Part shown: in pieces, positions 8,771 to 16,795 of the stretch
Position numbering within the stretch: position 1 is the first letter of the stretch
Layout: every line of letters begins with the position of its first letter
Notes under the pieces: generated by a model
What the model was told of the DNA's origin: nothing
The model's database searches: none
Seen by the model: the letters and a program-made list of their open reading frames with translations, nothing else
Made by a program: the position numbers and the translations under genes
DNA from: Sedimenticola selenatireducens DSM 17993
Lineage (GTDB): Bacteria; Pseudomonadota; Gammaproteobacteria; Chromatiales; Chromatiaceae
Length of the DNA: 33,481 nucleotides
Reading direction: 5' to 3'
NCBI RefSeq assembly: GCF_000428045.1
Contig: NZ_ATZE01000032.1
Coordinates: 1-33,481 of the forward strand

Positions 8771-8823
8771 CCTGAAACACTTTGAAACATTTTGGGCGTT
8801 GGCGGAAATATCCCGGAAACAGA
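8771..8823 (+). promoter_or_regulatory. Candidate OmpR-type operator, site B
   Basis: Boxes GAAACA (8774), GAAACAT (8784), GGAAAT (8804) and GAAACA (8816) repeat the order and exact 0/10/30/42 spacing of site A. About two thirds of the surrounding bases are also identical. It lies about 85 bp before the ATG of the glycine-rich secreted protein. Confidence 0.65.
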
Positions 8824-8906
8824 TTCAATCGATCATGGCTTTCAAGATGGCTGCACGCCCGCGGGTGGGAGTGGCAGCGGATTCCAACTGATTAGGAGCA
8901 GTAAAA

Positions 8907-9383
8907 ATGACAAACAAATCAACCCATCAGAAACAGAGATACGGCTTTATTTGTATGGGTTCCTCACGGGTGCTATCGCTTGTGGCGGCTGGATTGCTGA
9001 CATCCTTTGCTGCGCAGGCAGCCGATTATAGTCAATATACAACTGAGGAGTTGGTTCAGATGCGTAACCAAAACCGTGATATGAGCGAGCCGGAGCGGGA
9101 GCAGTATCGCGAGGAGTTACGCACACGGACTCAGGATATGAGTAAAGAGGAACGGCAAAACCTTGGCCTTGGCGATAATCGAAATCTGGAGCCAGGCGCT
9201 GGTCAGCGCACGCGCTTTAACGAAGACAACGACCGTGGGCGGGGTGAGTTGGTGCGTGAACGTTCCCGCACGGAGTTTGGTTCATCCGGCTACGGTTATG
9301 GGTACGAGCAGCGTCAGTCCCAAGGCAGCTTCGGCGGGGGTATGGGAAGAGGTGGTCGCGGCGGCGGTGGGCGTGGCCGATGA
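8907..9383 (+). CDS. Secreted glycine/arginine-rich small protein
   Basis: The 158-residue protein has an extended signal peptide (hydrophobic core about 22-36, ending AAQA before ADYSQY). A charged helical region follows (about 40-85), with EPEREQYREELRTR and SKEERQ motifs reminiscent of short Spy/CpxP-like or DUF1104-like helices. The tail is Gly/Arg/Tyr-rich and disordered (about 120-158, GGGMGRGGRGGGG). The function is unknown. The ATG is preceded by TAGGAG at a suitable distance. It sits directly downstream of operator site B. Its RG-rich tail parallels the RG-rich segment in the product of the gene at 6923, which carries the matching operator. Confidence 0.7.
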   Translation: MTNKSTHQKQRYGFICMGSSRVLSLVAAGLLTSFAAQAADYSQYTTEELVQMRNQNRDMSEPEREQYREELRTRTQDMSKEERQNLGLGDNRNLEPGAGQRTRFNEDNDRGRGELVRERSRTEFGSSGYGYGYEQRQSQGSFGGGMGRGGRGGGGRGR

Positions 9384-9397
9384 CAAGAGCGGTCTGC

Positions 9398-9433
9398 AGT
9401 TGCCAGTTCAAAAGTCATCGTTGACTGGCAACT
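9398..9433 (+). other. Stem-loop downstream of the glycine-rich gene
   Basis: AGTTGCCAGT (9398-9407) pairs with ACTGGCAACT (9424-9433) around a 16-nt spacer that can extend the stem with a bulge. No T-run follows. It may protect or process the mRNA 3' end. The rest of 9384-9625 shows no other feature. Confidence 0.4.
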
Positions 9434-9625
9434 ATCCAGGGGTCTCGATAATCCAGGAATGTTGGATGTGCCAACCGCAGCGATGTGCATCGGTCTCTAT
9501 CAAGGCGATTCGTTTCATCCGCTGGAAACCACGGTTTTCCATGTCTCTGCCGAGTGCTGAATAGTTATATCAATATATTTTGTAGATTCCAGAGAGGACA
9601 GAATCGGATAAATGGAATTGATGAG

Positions 9626-10045
9626 ATGGCAATGACAACCAAATGTATCGGAACCAGGAATGCAGATAGGTCAAACGATCAATCAATAGCGGTTCTGTTA
9701 GGGCCGGAACAGCTTGATCAGATCACCATGTCTGAACTGTTATTTTCAACCAGCAGATTTTTGCCACCATACGCTGCGATTCCTGATCCATACAAATTTG
9801 GCAATACCAAATGGAACCGGCTTTTTTCAGATTGGTTCTACAGTGGGGTGGCCGATCTTCATCTGATCCCCAAGGGTGGAGTGGACGTCAACAAGGCACT
9901 CCGTGTAATCAAGGCGCACATGATTTCATTCGAGCCATCACACGGACATAAAGAGGCGGGCGTGGCGTATATGATGTCGCTGTTATTTGAGGATGCAACC
10001 TGGTCGTTGTATTCCGTTGATCCGATAGACCTTATTGGAGGATGA
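9626..10045 (+). CDS. Hypothetical cytosolic protein
   Basis: This 139-residue open frame has no signal peptide or membrane segment and no family I recognise. Visible features are LFSTSRFLPPYAAIPDPYKFG, an aromatic stretch KWNRLFSDWFYSGV, and a C-terminal LLFEDATWSLYSVD. The frame is open upstream to 9485, but the ATG at 9626 is the first with a protein-like downstream sequence; the ribosome-binding site is weak, so the start is uncertain. It ends 5 bp before the start of the small membrane protein gene, which supports it as a real gene in a two-gene operon. Confidence 0.5.
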   Translation: MAMTTKCIGTRNADRSNDQSIAVLLGPEQLDQITMSELLFSTSRFLPPYAAIPDPYKFGNTKWNRLFSDWFYSGVADLHLIPKGGVDVNKALRVIKAHMISFEPSHGHKEAGVAYMMSLLFEDATWSLYSVDPIDLIGG

Positions 10046-10050
10046 AATCC

Positions 10051-10512
10051 ATGAAATGGTTTAACTGGCCACAGCCCTGGTGGCTTGGTCTGGTGTTCCT
10101 GTTTACGATCCTGTTCGGCTTGCTTACCCTCAAAGAGGGCGGGTCGGTGCTGTTTTTTGATGGCCCGGCGCGGCTTGCTGCAGGACACTATGTCCCCTTC
10201 GTGCTCTGGTTTAACTTTCTCGCCGGTTTTGGCTATGTGATCGCTGGTGTCGGGTTGTGGATGCGAAAGCGCTGGGCGGTATGGCTCACGATCGCGATCA
10301 CTGCTGCCACTGCGCTTATTTTTGCCGCCTTTGAAGCCCATATTTATTCGGGTGGAGCCTATGAGTCCCGCACCCTGTTCGCCATGAGCCTGCGCACGCT
10401 GGTGTTGACCGCAGTGTCGTTCATCGCCTGGCGGCAGCTGTTGCCGCGAGAGGTGTGCTCCGACACTGATCGAAAAGGCGAAGCTATTGGTAATCAAGTC
10501 CACCGAGGGTAA
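10051..10512 (+). CDS. Small integral membrane protein, unknown
   Basis: The 153-residue product has about four transmembrane helices (near 8-24, 46-67, 73-93 and 107-126) with a WPQPWW start and a KEGGSVLFFDGPARL loop. The short hydrophilic tail is probably cytoplasmic. I chose the ATG at 10051 because GGAGG lies 9 nt before it; the in-frame ATG at 10042 would place that sequence directly against the start codon. It is probably translationally coupled to the preceding hypothetical gene. No known family was recognised. Confidence 0.65.
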   Translation: MKWFNWPQPWWLGLVFLFTILFGLLTLKEGGSVLFFDGPARLAAGHYVPFVLWFNFLAGFGYVIAGVGLWMRKRWAVWLTIAITAATALIFAAFEAHIYSGGAYESRTLFAMSLRTLVLTAVSFIAWRQLLPREVCSDTDRKGEAIGNQVHRG

Positions 10513-10757
10513 TTGCTTATAAGAACCTGCTGACGACACTGAATGAACTGGTGCAGGTAGTGGAGAACAGGTTACACAAGCAACAGGCAACGTGATTGTA
10601 CCGGTGTTTGCAGTCGGGCGCGCTCATCATCTCCGCCAACGGAATCACACGTGTCGGTCGTATGCGCCATCATCTGCGCCACACTATCCGGAGACGCGAA
10701 CACAGTGTGTTGTTGTGAGTAACACCACCTTAATATTAATAACACAAGGAGAAGATC
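10513..10757. other. Intergenic region, no gene recognised
   Basis: After the TAA at 10510-10512 the same frame stays open for 27 codons and encodes a helical stretch (KNLLTTLNELVQVVENRLHK) up to a TGA at 10592-10594. This may be chance or the original C-terminus beyond a nonsense mutation. The remainder should hold the promoter of the next gene; none was resolved. Confidence 0.3.
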
Positions 10758-11174
10758 ATGCAGGGCAAGAAGAATATTGCGACCGGTTTTCTGTTTCTGG
10801 CCGGCTTCATGGTATACGGATTTGTGCTGATCTACCTGCGCGACTTCGCACCCGGCAAGGAGCAGTGGATTGCTGATTATGCCATTGGCAAGCATTTCGA
10901 ATCACGTCTGGCACATGTCCACGGCAATCTGTTTGCCATTATCAATATCCTGGTGGGTTATCTGTTGCTGCGGCTACCGGTTGCGCCCGAATCGGCGAAA
11001 TGGATCTCCTGGCTGACCCTGGCCGGCATGCTGATGCCGCTTGGTATCCTCTCCGAAGTGGCCTTTGGGCTGCCGCCACTGCTGGTGCTGGCGGGCGGTT
11101 TCGCCATGGTCCTGGCCATGCTCTGGTTCGGCGTTGCGGCGCTGAAACTGCGTACCGGTGATCTTCAGCTATGA
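10758..11174 (+). CDS. Four-helix membrane protein, unknown
   Basis: The 138-residue protein has four predicted transmembrane helices (about 7-27, 50-73, 78-97 and 101-124). A conserved-looking polar motif, HFESRLAHVHGNLFAIINI, at the start of helix 2 contains two histidines that could bind a metal or heme; this is inference. The ATG has a strong AAGGAG sequence upstream. Its stop overlaps the start of the LOG-family gene by 4 bp (ATGA), so the two are co-translated. The family was not identified. Confidence 0.65.
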   Translation: MQGKKNIATGFLFLAGFMVYGFVLIYLRDFAPGKEQWIADYAIGKHFESRLAHVHGNLFAIINILVGYLLLRLPVAPESAKWISWLTLAGMLMPLGILSEVAFGLPPLLVLAGGFAMVLAMLWFGVAALKLRTGDLQL

Positions 11175-12046
11175 AATCAGAGCGGGATCGTATTCCGGCT
11201 GTTGACATGTCCTCAGAGAGTGAACAGGCGGGATTGTTGCGGAAGATATTGCAGAGTTCTTCTTATCGTCTGGCGCAGGAAGATAAGGAATTACTCGCAA
11301 GTGAGGATTTACGACCGGTGCGTTTGCAATTGGAATTGCTCAAACCCGAACGCTATCTGCGTGAGCACAACGTCCGCTCCACGATCGTTGTCTTTGGCAG
11401 CGCGCGTCTGCTACCACCGGATCATGCAGAGGCGAGATTAGAGGTGTTGGAGAGGCGCGCAGATCCAGCTCTGAAAGCGGAGATCGCCCGTGCCAGAAAA
11501 CAGCTCGAATACTCGCGTTACTATGTCGAGGCACGACATTTTGCCAAGATCGTTTCGCGCCGTTTTCAAAAGGAGGGACGCCGCGATTTTGTCGTGGTAA
11601 CTGGTGGTGGGCCCGGCATTATGGAGGCGGCAAATCGAGGCGCCTATGACGCAGGTGAGCGCAGCATAGGCCTCAATGTCACTCTGCCACACGAGCAAGC
11701 ACCCAATCCGTTTGTGACACCGGAACTCTGTTTTCAATTCCGCTATTTTGGTCTGCGAAAAATGCATTTTCTGCTACGTGCCCGCGGCCTGGTTGCCTTT
11801 CCTGGTGGTTTCGGAACCCTCGACGAACTGTTTGAGACGCTTACGCTCATGCAGACAAAAAAAGTGGCCACAATGCCAGTTGTACTGGTTGGCCAACAAT
11901 TCTGGAGTCGAGTAATAGATTTTAATTTTTTGCTAGAAGAAGGGATGATTGACAAAGAAGATCTAAAATTATTTTCTATTGTTGACAGTGCTGATGAGGC
12001 CATTACGGTACTGTGTGATTTTTACCAAGGCACACCGCCTGAATAG
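11171..12046 (+). CDS. LOG-family (TIGR00730-type) Rossmann protein
   Basis: The 291-residue protein contains the lysine-decarboxylase-like LOG fold. Family motifs are GGGPGIMEAANRGA at 145-158, RKMHF at 196-200 and PGGFGTLDE at 211-219. The last matches the PGGxGTxxE signature of nucleotide 5'-monophosphate phosphoribohydrolases, which release free bases such as cytokinins from nucleotides. An extra N-terminal region of about 65 residues is mostly helical. Members of this longer bacterial subgroup are often annotated as putative decarboxylases, which the motif does not support. It overlaps the membrane-protein gene by 4 bp. The exact substrate is unknown. Confidence 0.88.
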   Translation: MKSERDRIPAVDMSSESEQAGLLRKILQSSSYRLAQEDKELLASEDLRPVRLQLELLKPERYLREHNVRSTIVVFGSARLLPPDHAEARLEVLERRADPALKAEIARARKQLEYSRYYVEARHFAKIVSRRFQKEGRRDFVVVTGGGPGIMEAANRGAYDAGERSIGLNVTLPHEQAPNPFVTPELCFQFRYFGLRKMHFLLRARGLVAFPGGFGTLDELFETLTLMQTKKVATMPVVLVGQQFWSRVIDFNFLLEEGMIDKEDLKLFSIVDSADEAITVLCDFYQGTPPE

Positions 12047-12276
12047 GCGTTGTTCAGATAGTACTGCAAGCAGTCCATGCGATCTTTTCTATGCTACCGG
12101 CCGATCCAGCCAGATATGTTTAATATAAAAGGTTATTTTGGTTGTCGATTACTCCCGCTAACACCTCAGCGATCAGCGTCTGATAAATGGTGGCTTGTTT
12201 TTACACAGGCGAGTATTACGATGCCATGGATCGTATCACTTAATCTTATGTGTCAAATCAGTTAGGAGTTGGGATA
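12047..12276. other. Intergenic region before the RND operon
   Basis: This 230-bp gap should contain the promoter of the efflux operon. It is AT-richer than the flanking genes. No terminator for the LOG gene and no clear operator or -35/-10 pair could be assigned by eye. Confidence 0.35.
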
Positions 12277-13641
12277 GTGGGTTTATTCAGAAGCAGGGGG
12301 CGAGCGTTTTTTATCCCGCTTGGCTTGCTGGTTGGGGTGGGATTGGTCGTGCTGTTCATAATGAACAGCCAGTCTCCCACCCATGGTGAGATTGAAGCCG
12401 TAGTTCCGAAGTTAACCGTGATCACTGTACAGCCCATGGAATTTCAGCTGGCAGCACGTGGTTATGGTGTGACCCGTGCTGCCGATTCCTGGCAGGCGGT
12501 GGCCAATGTGCCAGGTCGTGTGGTGGAGCGACACCCGAATCTGGAGAGTGGCACCCTGGTGCGCAAGGGTACGCTGCTGCTGGCGCTGGACCCGGGTCGC
12601 TACAAACTGGCCATTGCCGATACCGAGGCGGAACTGGCCTCGTTGTCAGCCGAGTTGTCGCAACTCGATACCGAGGAAGAGAATACCCAAAGATTGCTGA
12701 AGCTGGAACAGACGCGACTCACCCTGGCCGAGCAGGAGTTGGCGCGTATCGAGCGGCTGGCGAAAAGCGGTACGGTATCGCAGTCACAACGTGATGAGCA
12801 ACGGCGCGCCACGGTGGCGCAGCGCCAGTCCGTGGCGACGCTGGAGAACCAGCTGGCACTGCTGCCTACCCGAATAGCCTATTTGCAGGCCCAGGTGGAA
12901 CGTGCCAGAACGCGGCTTGAACAGGCCCGGGAGGATCTCGCGGATACTCGTTTCGTGGCACCCTATGATCTGCGTATTGATGAGGTCGAAATCGAGCTTC
13001 ACCAGTATGCGACCGCAGGTCAGCGGCTGTTTCGTGGCGACAGCATCGCGGCCGCTGAGATTGAAACCCACATACCACTGCCGATGTTGCGCCGGCTGAT
13101 GGGCAGCGTACAGCACACCACCCCTCCGGCGGATGCCCTGGATATCAGTGAACTGGTGGACTTTTCTGCCATTGATATCGAGGTGCGGCTGGCGGGGGCA
13201 GAGGAGATTCGCTGGCCGGCACGGGTCACGCGCGTGGCCAGTGGCCTGGACCCGGCCACCCGCACCGCGCGGGTGGTGGTGGTCGTGGATAACCCTTACG
13301 ACAGGGTCACACCGTCCAAGCATCCGCACATGCAGCCGGGCATGTACGTGCAGGTATATCTCACGGCCATGAATCGCGAGCCGCTGCTGGTGATACCGGT
13401 GGCCGCGGTGCACCACAACGAGGTGTACCGGGTTAGCGACAATGACAAGCTCGAACGGAGACCGGTGTCGGTAGCCTTCGAACAGAATGATCTTGCCGTG
13501 ATCAGTGGCGGACTCGCTCCGGGACACCGGGTTATCGTGGACGATCCGGTCCCGGCGCTGGATGGCATGGCGATAAATCCGTGGCGTGATGAGAGCCTGG
13601 AGCAGCGCCTGCAGGCCCAGGCCCGGGGTGAGTCGTTGTGA
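12277..13641 (+). CDS. RND efflux periplasmic adaptor subunit (membrane fusion protein)
   Basis: The 454-residue adaptor links an RND pump to an outer-membrane channel. It has an N-terminal membrane anchor (about 9-29), a split lipoyl domain (AVANVPGRVVERHPNLESGT and later DTRFVAPYDLRI), an alpha-helical hairpin (about 110-222), a beta-barrel domain, and a membrane-proximal domain ending in VPALDGMAINPW. A GTG start at 12277 is chosen because AGGAG lies 8 nt upstream; another GTG at 12250 lacks such a site. The gene overlaps the pump gene by 4 bp (GTGA). No outer-membrane factor gene is in the window, so a shared TolC-like channel is likely. Confidence 0.9.
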   Translation: MGLFRSRGRAFFIPLGLLVGVGLVVLFIMNSQSPTHGEIEAVVPKLTVITVQPMEFQLAARGYGVTRAADSWQAVANVPGRVVERHPNLESGTLVRKGTLLLALDPGRYKLAIADTEAELASLSAELSQLDTEEENTQRLLKLEQTRLTLAEQELARIERLAKSGTVSQSQRDEQRRATVAQRQSVATLENQLALLPTRIAYLQAQVERARTRLEQAREDLADTRFVAPYDLRIDEVEIELHQYATAGQRLFRGDSIAAAEIETHIPLPMLRRLMGSVQHTTPPADALDISELVDFSAIDIEVRLAGAEEIRWPARVTRVASGLDPATRTARVVVVVDNPYDRVTPSKHPHMQPGMYVQVYLTAMNREPLLVIPVAAVHHNEVYRVSDNDKLERRPVSVAFEQNDLAVISGGLAPGHRVIVDDPVPALDGMAINPWRDESLEQRLQAQARGESL

Positions 13642-16600
13642 TCCGCTGGTTCGCTGGTCATCCCACTGCAGCCAACCTGCTGCTGATTGTGTTATTGGCC
13701 ATGGGTCTGTTCGCTGCCCCGTCGCTGAAACGCGAAACCTTTCCTGATTATCGTCCCGTCGAGGTGAGTATTGAGGTGGTTTATCGCGGCGCCGGCGCAG
13801 ACGACGTTGAGGACTCCATTTGCAAGCGTCTCTACGATGCGGTCAAGGGTGTCGACTATCTCGATGAGATCATCTGCGCGGCCCAGGATAACGTGGCCAG
13901 CGCCACGGCGACCATGCAGGCGGGCGGCGACCCGATCCGTTTTCTGAATGATATCGATACCGAGGTCAACGCCATTACCGATCTGCCCGCACGCGCCGAG
14001 GCACCGGTGGTGCGCGAACTGCACCGCAGCGATCTGGTGGCTGCGGTAGCAGTCGCCGGTGACATGCCGTTGCATCAACTGGAGGATTATGCGCTTCTGC
14101 TTGAGGAACGCATCATGGCCCTCCCCGGTGTTGCCAGTGTCACCATCCACGGGCTGTCGCAACGACAATGGCAGATCGAGGCGTCCCGTGAGGTGTTGGG
14201 GCAGTACGGGCTCTCGGCACGTGATCTGGCCGCCCGGGTCGGGCAACAGAATATCGATATGCCACTGGGTACCCTGGAGACCCGGGAGCGGGATGTTCAG
14301 CTGCGCTTTACCGATCAACGTCGTTCACTGGATGAGTTGCAGCATCTGGTCATGATCTCGGACCGTGAAGGGGGCGAGTTGACCCTGGGGGAGATCGCCA
14401 GCCTGAAACAGGTGGGCGAGACGGAGGAGGAGAAGATTCGCTTCAATGGCGAACGGGCACTGGTGCTGGAGGTGAGCAAGTCCCTGCGTGATGACTCCCT
14501 GCGGGTGATGGACGGACTCACGGACCTGGTAGAGCGAGAACGACAGAGAATGGGCAGCGGGGTCCGTCTCCATCTGACCCAGGATATGACCAGTATTGTC
14601 CGGGATCGGCTGCAGATGCTGGTCAACAACGGGTTGATGGGGCTGGTGCTGGTGGTGCTGGTAATGGGCCTGTTTTTCCGTCCCCGGCTGGCATTGTGGG
14701 CGGTACTGGGACTGCCGGTGGCATTCATGGGTGCCTTCTTCGTGATGGGAGTGACCGGGTTATCCCTGAACATGATCACCATGGTTGCACTGTTGATGGC
14801 GATCGGCATCGTCATGGATGATGCGGTGGTCATTACCGACAATATTGTTGCCCATGCCGGTGAGCAGAAGTCGCCCCTGGAGGCCGTGGACAACGGGACG
14901 CGTCAGGTGCTGTCTGGTGTGTTGTCGTCCTTTCTGACCACGGTATCGGTGTTCGTGCCGTTATCCTTTCTGTCCGGAGAGCTGGGCGCCGTGCTTGAGG
15001 TGCTGCCGGTGGTGTTGATAGCCGCGCTGGCGGCCAGCCTGATCGAGGCGTTCTGGATTCTGCCCCACCATATCAAGGGCAGTATTCCGCAACTGCAGGC
15101 AGGTCATGACTCGCGCTTTCGCGCCGCTTTCGAGCGCGGCTTTGCCGCTTTTCGTGAATCGGTGGGTCGCACGGCTGACATGGCGGTTCGCTGGCGTCAT
15201 GTGGTGGTGGGCCTGATGCTGGTGGTGATGCTCGGCTCGGTCGGGTTTATGGCCGGTGGACATATTGGCAGCGAGGCAATGCCGGACATTGATGGAGATG
15301 TACTGGAGGCACGGATCCTGATGCCCCAGGGTACGCCTTTATCACGCACCGAGGTGGTGGCGGAACGGGTCGAGGCGGCCATGCGACTGATCGACCAACG
15401 GCTTACTCCGGCACAGCCCGATGCTGCACCGCTGGTTGAGGCCATCCAGGTACGCTTCAACTACAATCCCAGCGTGGGCGAAGCCGGCGCGCATGTGGCG
15501 ACTGTCATGGTCGATCTGCTCACCGCGGAGCGACGGACGGTGACGCTTGACGATCTGACCCGGATGTGGCGTCAGGAGATCGGCGAAATAGCCGGCATCC
15601 ACAGCCTGATCATCCAGGAGCCGGGCTTTGGGCCTTCCGGGATTCCGGTTGAAATACGTCTGCAGGGTGAGGAACTGCAAGCCTTGAAAAGCGCCGCGGT
15701 GGAAGCGGCGGAGTACCTGGCCGGCTACACGGCCGCCTACAACGTCATTGATGATCTTCGCCCCGGCAAGCCACAACGGACCTTCTCGCTGGCCGCAGGG
15801 GCGCACGGGCTGGGACTGACCGCCGAAGCGGTTGCCTCCCAGTTGCGTGCGGCGTGGTTGGGTGAGATAGCCGACACCCAGCGAATCGGTGATCATGATG
15901 TAGAGATTCTGGTACGCCAGGCAGCGGGCGACCGGGACAGTTTTGACGACCTGGCCGACCAGACCATTACCCTGCCGGACGGCAGCCGGGTGCCGCTGAG
16001 TGAGGCAGCGGAGATGCACGAGCAGCGCGACTGGTCGCGTATTATCCGGATTGATGGCCGACGTACCGTTACCGTGCAGTCCAATGTGGATGCGCGCCTC
16101 AGCAGCGGCCAGGGGATTGTGGCCGACCTGAAAAAGAGCTGGCTGGCGGATTTCCAGGCGCGTCACCCACTGGTGGATGTCCGTTTCGAGGGGCAGGTTG
16201 CCCGGTCAGCCGAAACCGGGGGATCGATTGGCCGCGGTCTGCTCATCGGACTGGTGGGCGTCTTTGTTATTCTCTCCTTCCAGTTCCGCAGCTATGTTGA
16301 GCCGTTGATCGTGATGTTGTCGATTCCGCTGGCTTTTATCGGTGCCGTCTGGGGCCATGTGCTGATGGGCTATTACCTTTCGATGCCGTCCCTGATCGGT
16401 GCGGCCGGACTGGCGGGCATCGTGGTGAATAATGCCATTCTGCTGATCCAATTCATCAAGAGTCATCGGGAACGGGGCCTTTCGGCAGCGGAGGCCGCAG
16501 GGCAGGCCAGCCGCGATCGCCTGCGGGCCATACTCATCTCATCTTCCACGACCATTGTCGGGTTGCTTCCCCTGCTTGCGGAAACCAGCACCCAATCCGC

Positions 16601-16766
16601 GGCGATCAAGCCACTGGTGATCTCGGTGGTGTTTGGTCTGCTTACCTCCACGGTGCTGGTGCTGCTGGTGATTCCGGCGCTGTATGTGCTGTTCGACGAT
16701 TGGGGATGGGCGAGAACCGAGGATATCCCGATGCTGGAGGGACGTACGGGGCCGGAGTCAAGTTAG
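13638..16766 (+). CDS. RND efflux permease (AcrB superfamily)
   Basis: This 1042-residue inner-membrane proton-driven pump has the usual two-fold pattern: transmembrane 1 near 10-28, a large periplasmic loop, transmembrane 2-6 from about 328, transmembrane 7 near 520, a second loop, and transmembrane 8-12 at the end. The proton-relay aspartates are Asp394-Asp395 in AIGIVMDDAVVI. At the position of the AcrB relay lysine (K940) the sequence reads GIVVNNAILLIQF, with Asn931-Asn932, as in several AcrB relatives that are not classical multidrug pumps. The periplasmic domains differ from AcrB, so the substrate is unknown. The gene overlaps the adaptor gene by 4 bp. Confidence 0.92.
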   Translation: MIRWFAGHPTAANLLLIVLLAMGLFAAPSLKRETFPDYRPVEVSIEVVYRGAGADDVEDSICKRLYDAVKGVDYLDEIICAAQDNVASATATMQAGGDPIRFLNDIDTEVNAITDLPARAEAPVVRELHRSDLVAAVAVAGDMPLHQLEDYALLLEERIMALPGVASVTIHGLSQRQWQIEASREVLGQYGLSARDLAARVGQQNIDMPLGTLETRERDVQLRFTDQRRSLDELQHLVMISDREGGELTLGEIASLKQVGETEEEKIRFNGERALVLEVSKSLRDDSLRVMDGLTDLVERERQRMGSGVRLHLTQDMTSIVRDRLQMLVNNGLMGLVLVVLVMGLFFRPRLALWAVLGLPVAFMGAFFVMGVTGLSLNMITMVALLMAIGIVMDDAVVITDNIVAHAGEQKSPLEAVDNGTRQVLSGVLSSFLTTVSVFVPLSFLSGELGAVLEVLPVVLIAALAASLIEAFWILPHHIKGSIPQLQAGHDSRFRAAFERGFAAFRESVGRTADMAVRWRHVVVGLMLVVMLGSVGFMAGGHIGSEAMPDIDGDVLEARILMPQGTPLSRTEVVAERVEAAMRLIDQRLTPAQPDAAPLVEAIQVRFNYNPSVGEAGAHVATVMVDLLTAERRTVTLDDLTRMWRQEIGEIAGIHSLIIQEPGFGPSGIPVEIRLQGEELQALKSAAVEAAEYLAGYTAAYNVIDDLRPGKPQRTFSLAAGAHGLGLTAEAVASQLRAAWLGEIADTQRIGDHDVEILVRQAAGDRDSFDDLADQTITLPDGSRVPLSEAAEMHEQRDWSRIIRIDGRRTVTVQSNVDARLSSGQGIVADLKKSWLADFQARHPLVDVRFEGQVARSAETGGSIGRGLLIGLVGVFVILSFQFRSYVEPLIVMLSIPLAFIGAVWGHVLMGYYLSMPSLIGAAGLAGIVVNNAILLIQFIKSHRERGLSAAEAAGQASRDRLRAILISSSTTIVGLLPLLAETSTQSAAIKPLVISVVFGLLTSTVLVLLVIPALYVLFDDWGWARTEDIPMLEGRTGPESS

Positions 16767-16795
16767 GCCGGGTTAGCGTCGAATATTTCCCCCCG

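Noticed and set aside
15342-16166. 274-codon minus-strand open frame inside the RND pump
   Set aside because: It is antisense to a well-supported pump gene with clear motifs, and no domain or start signal was seen.
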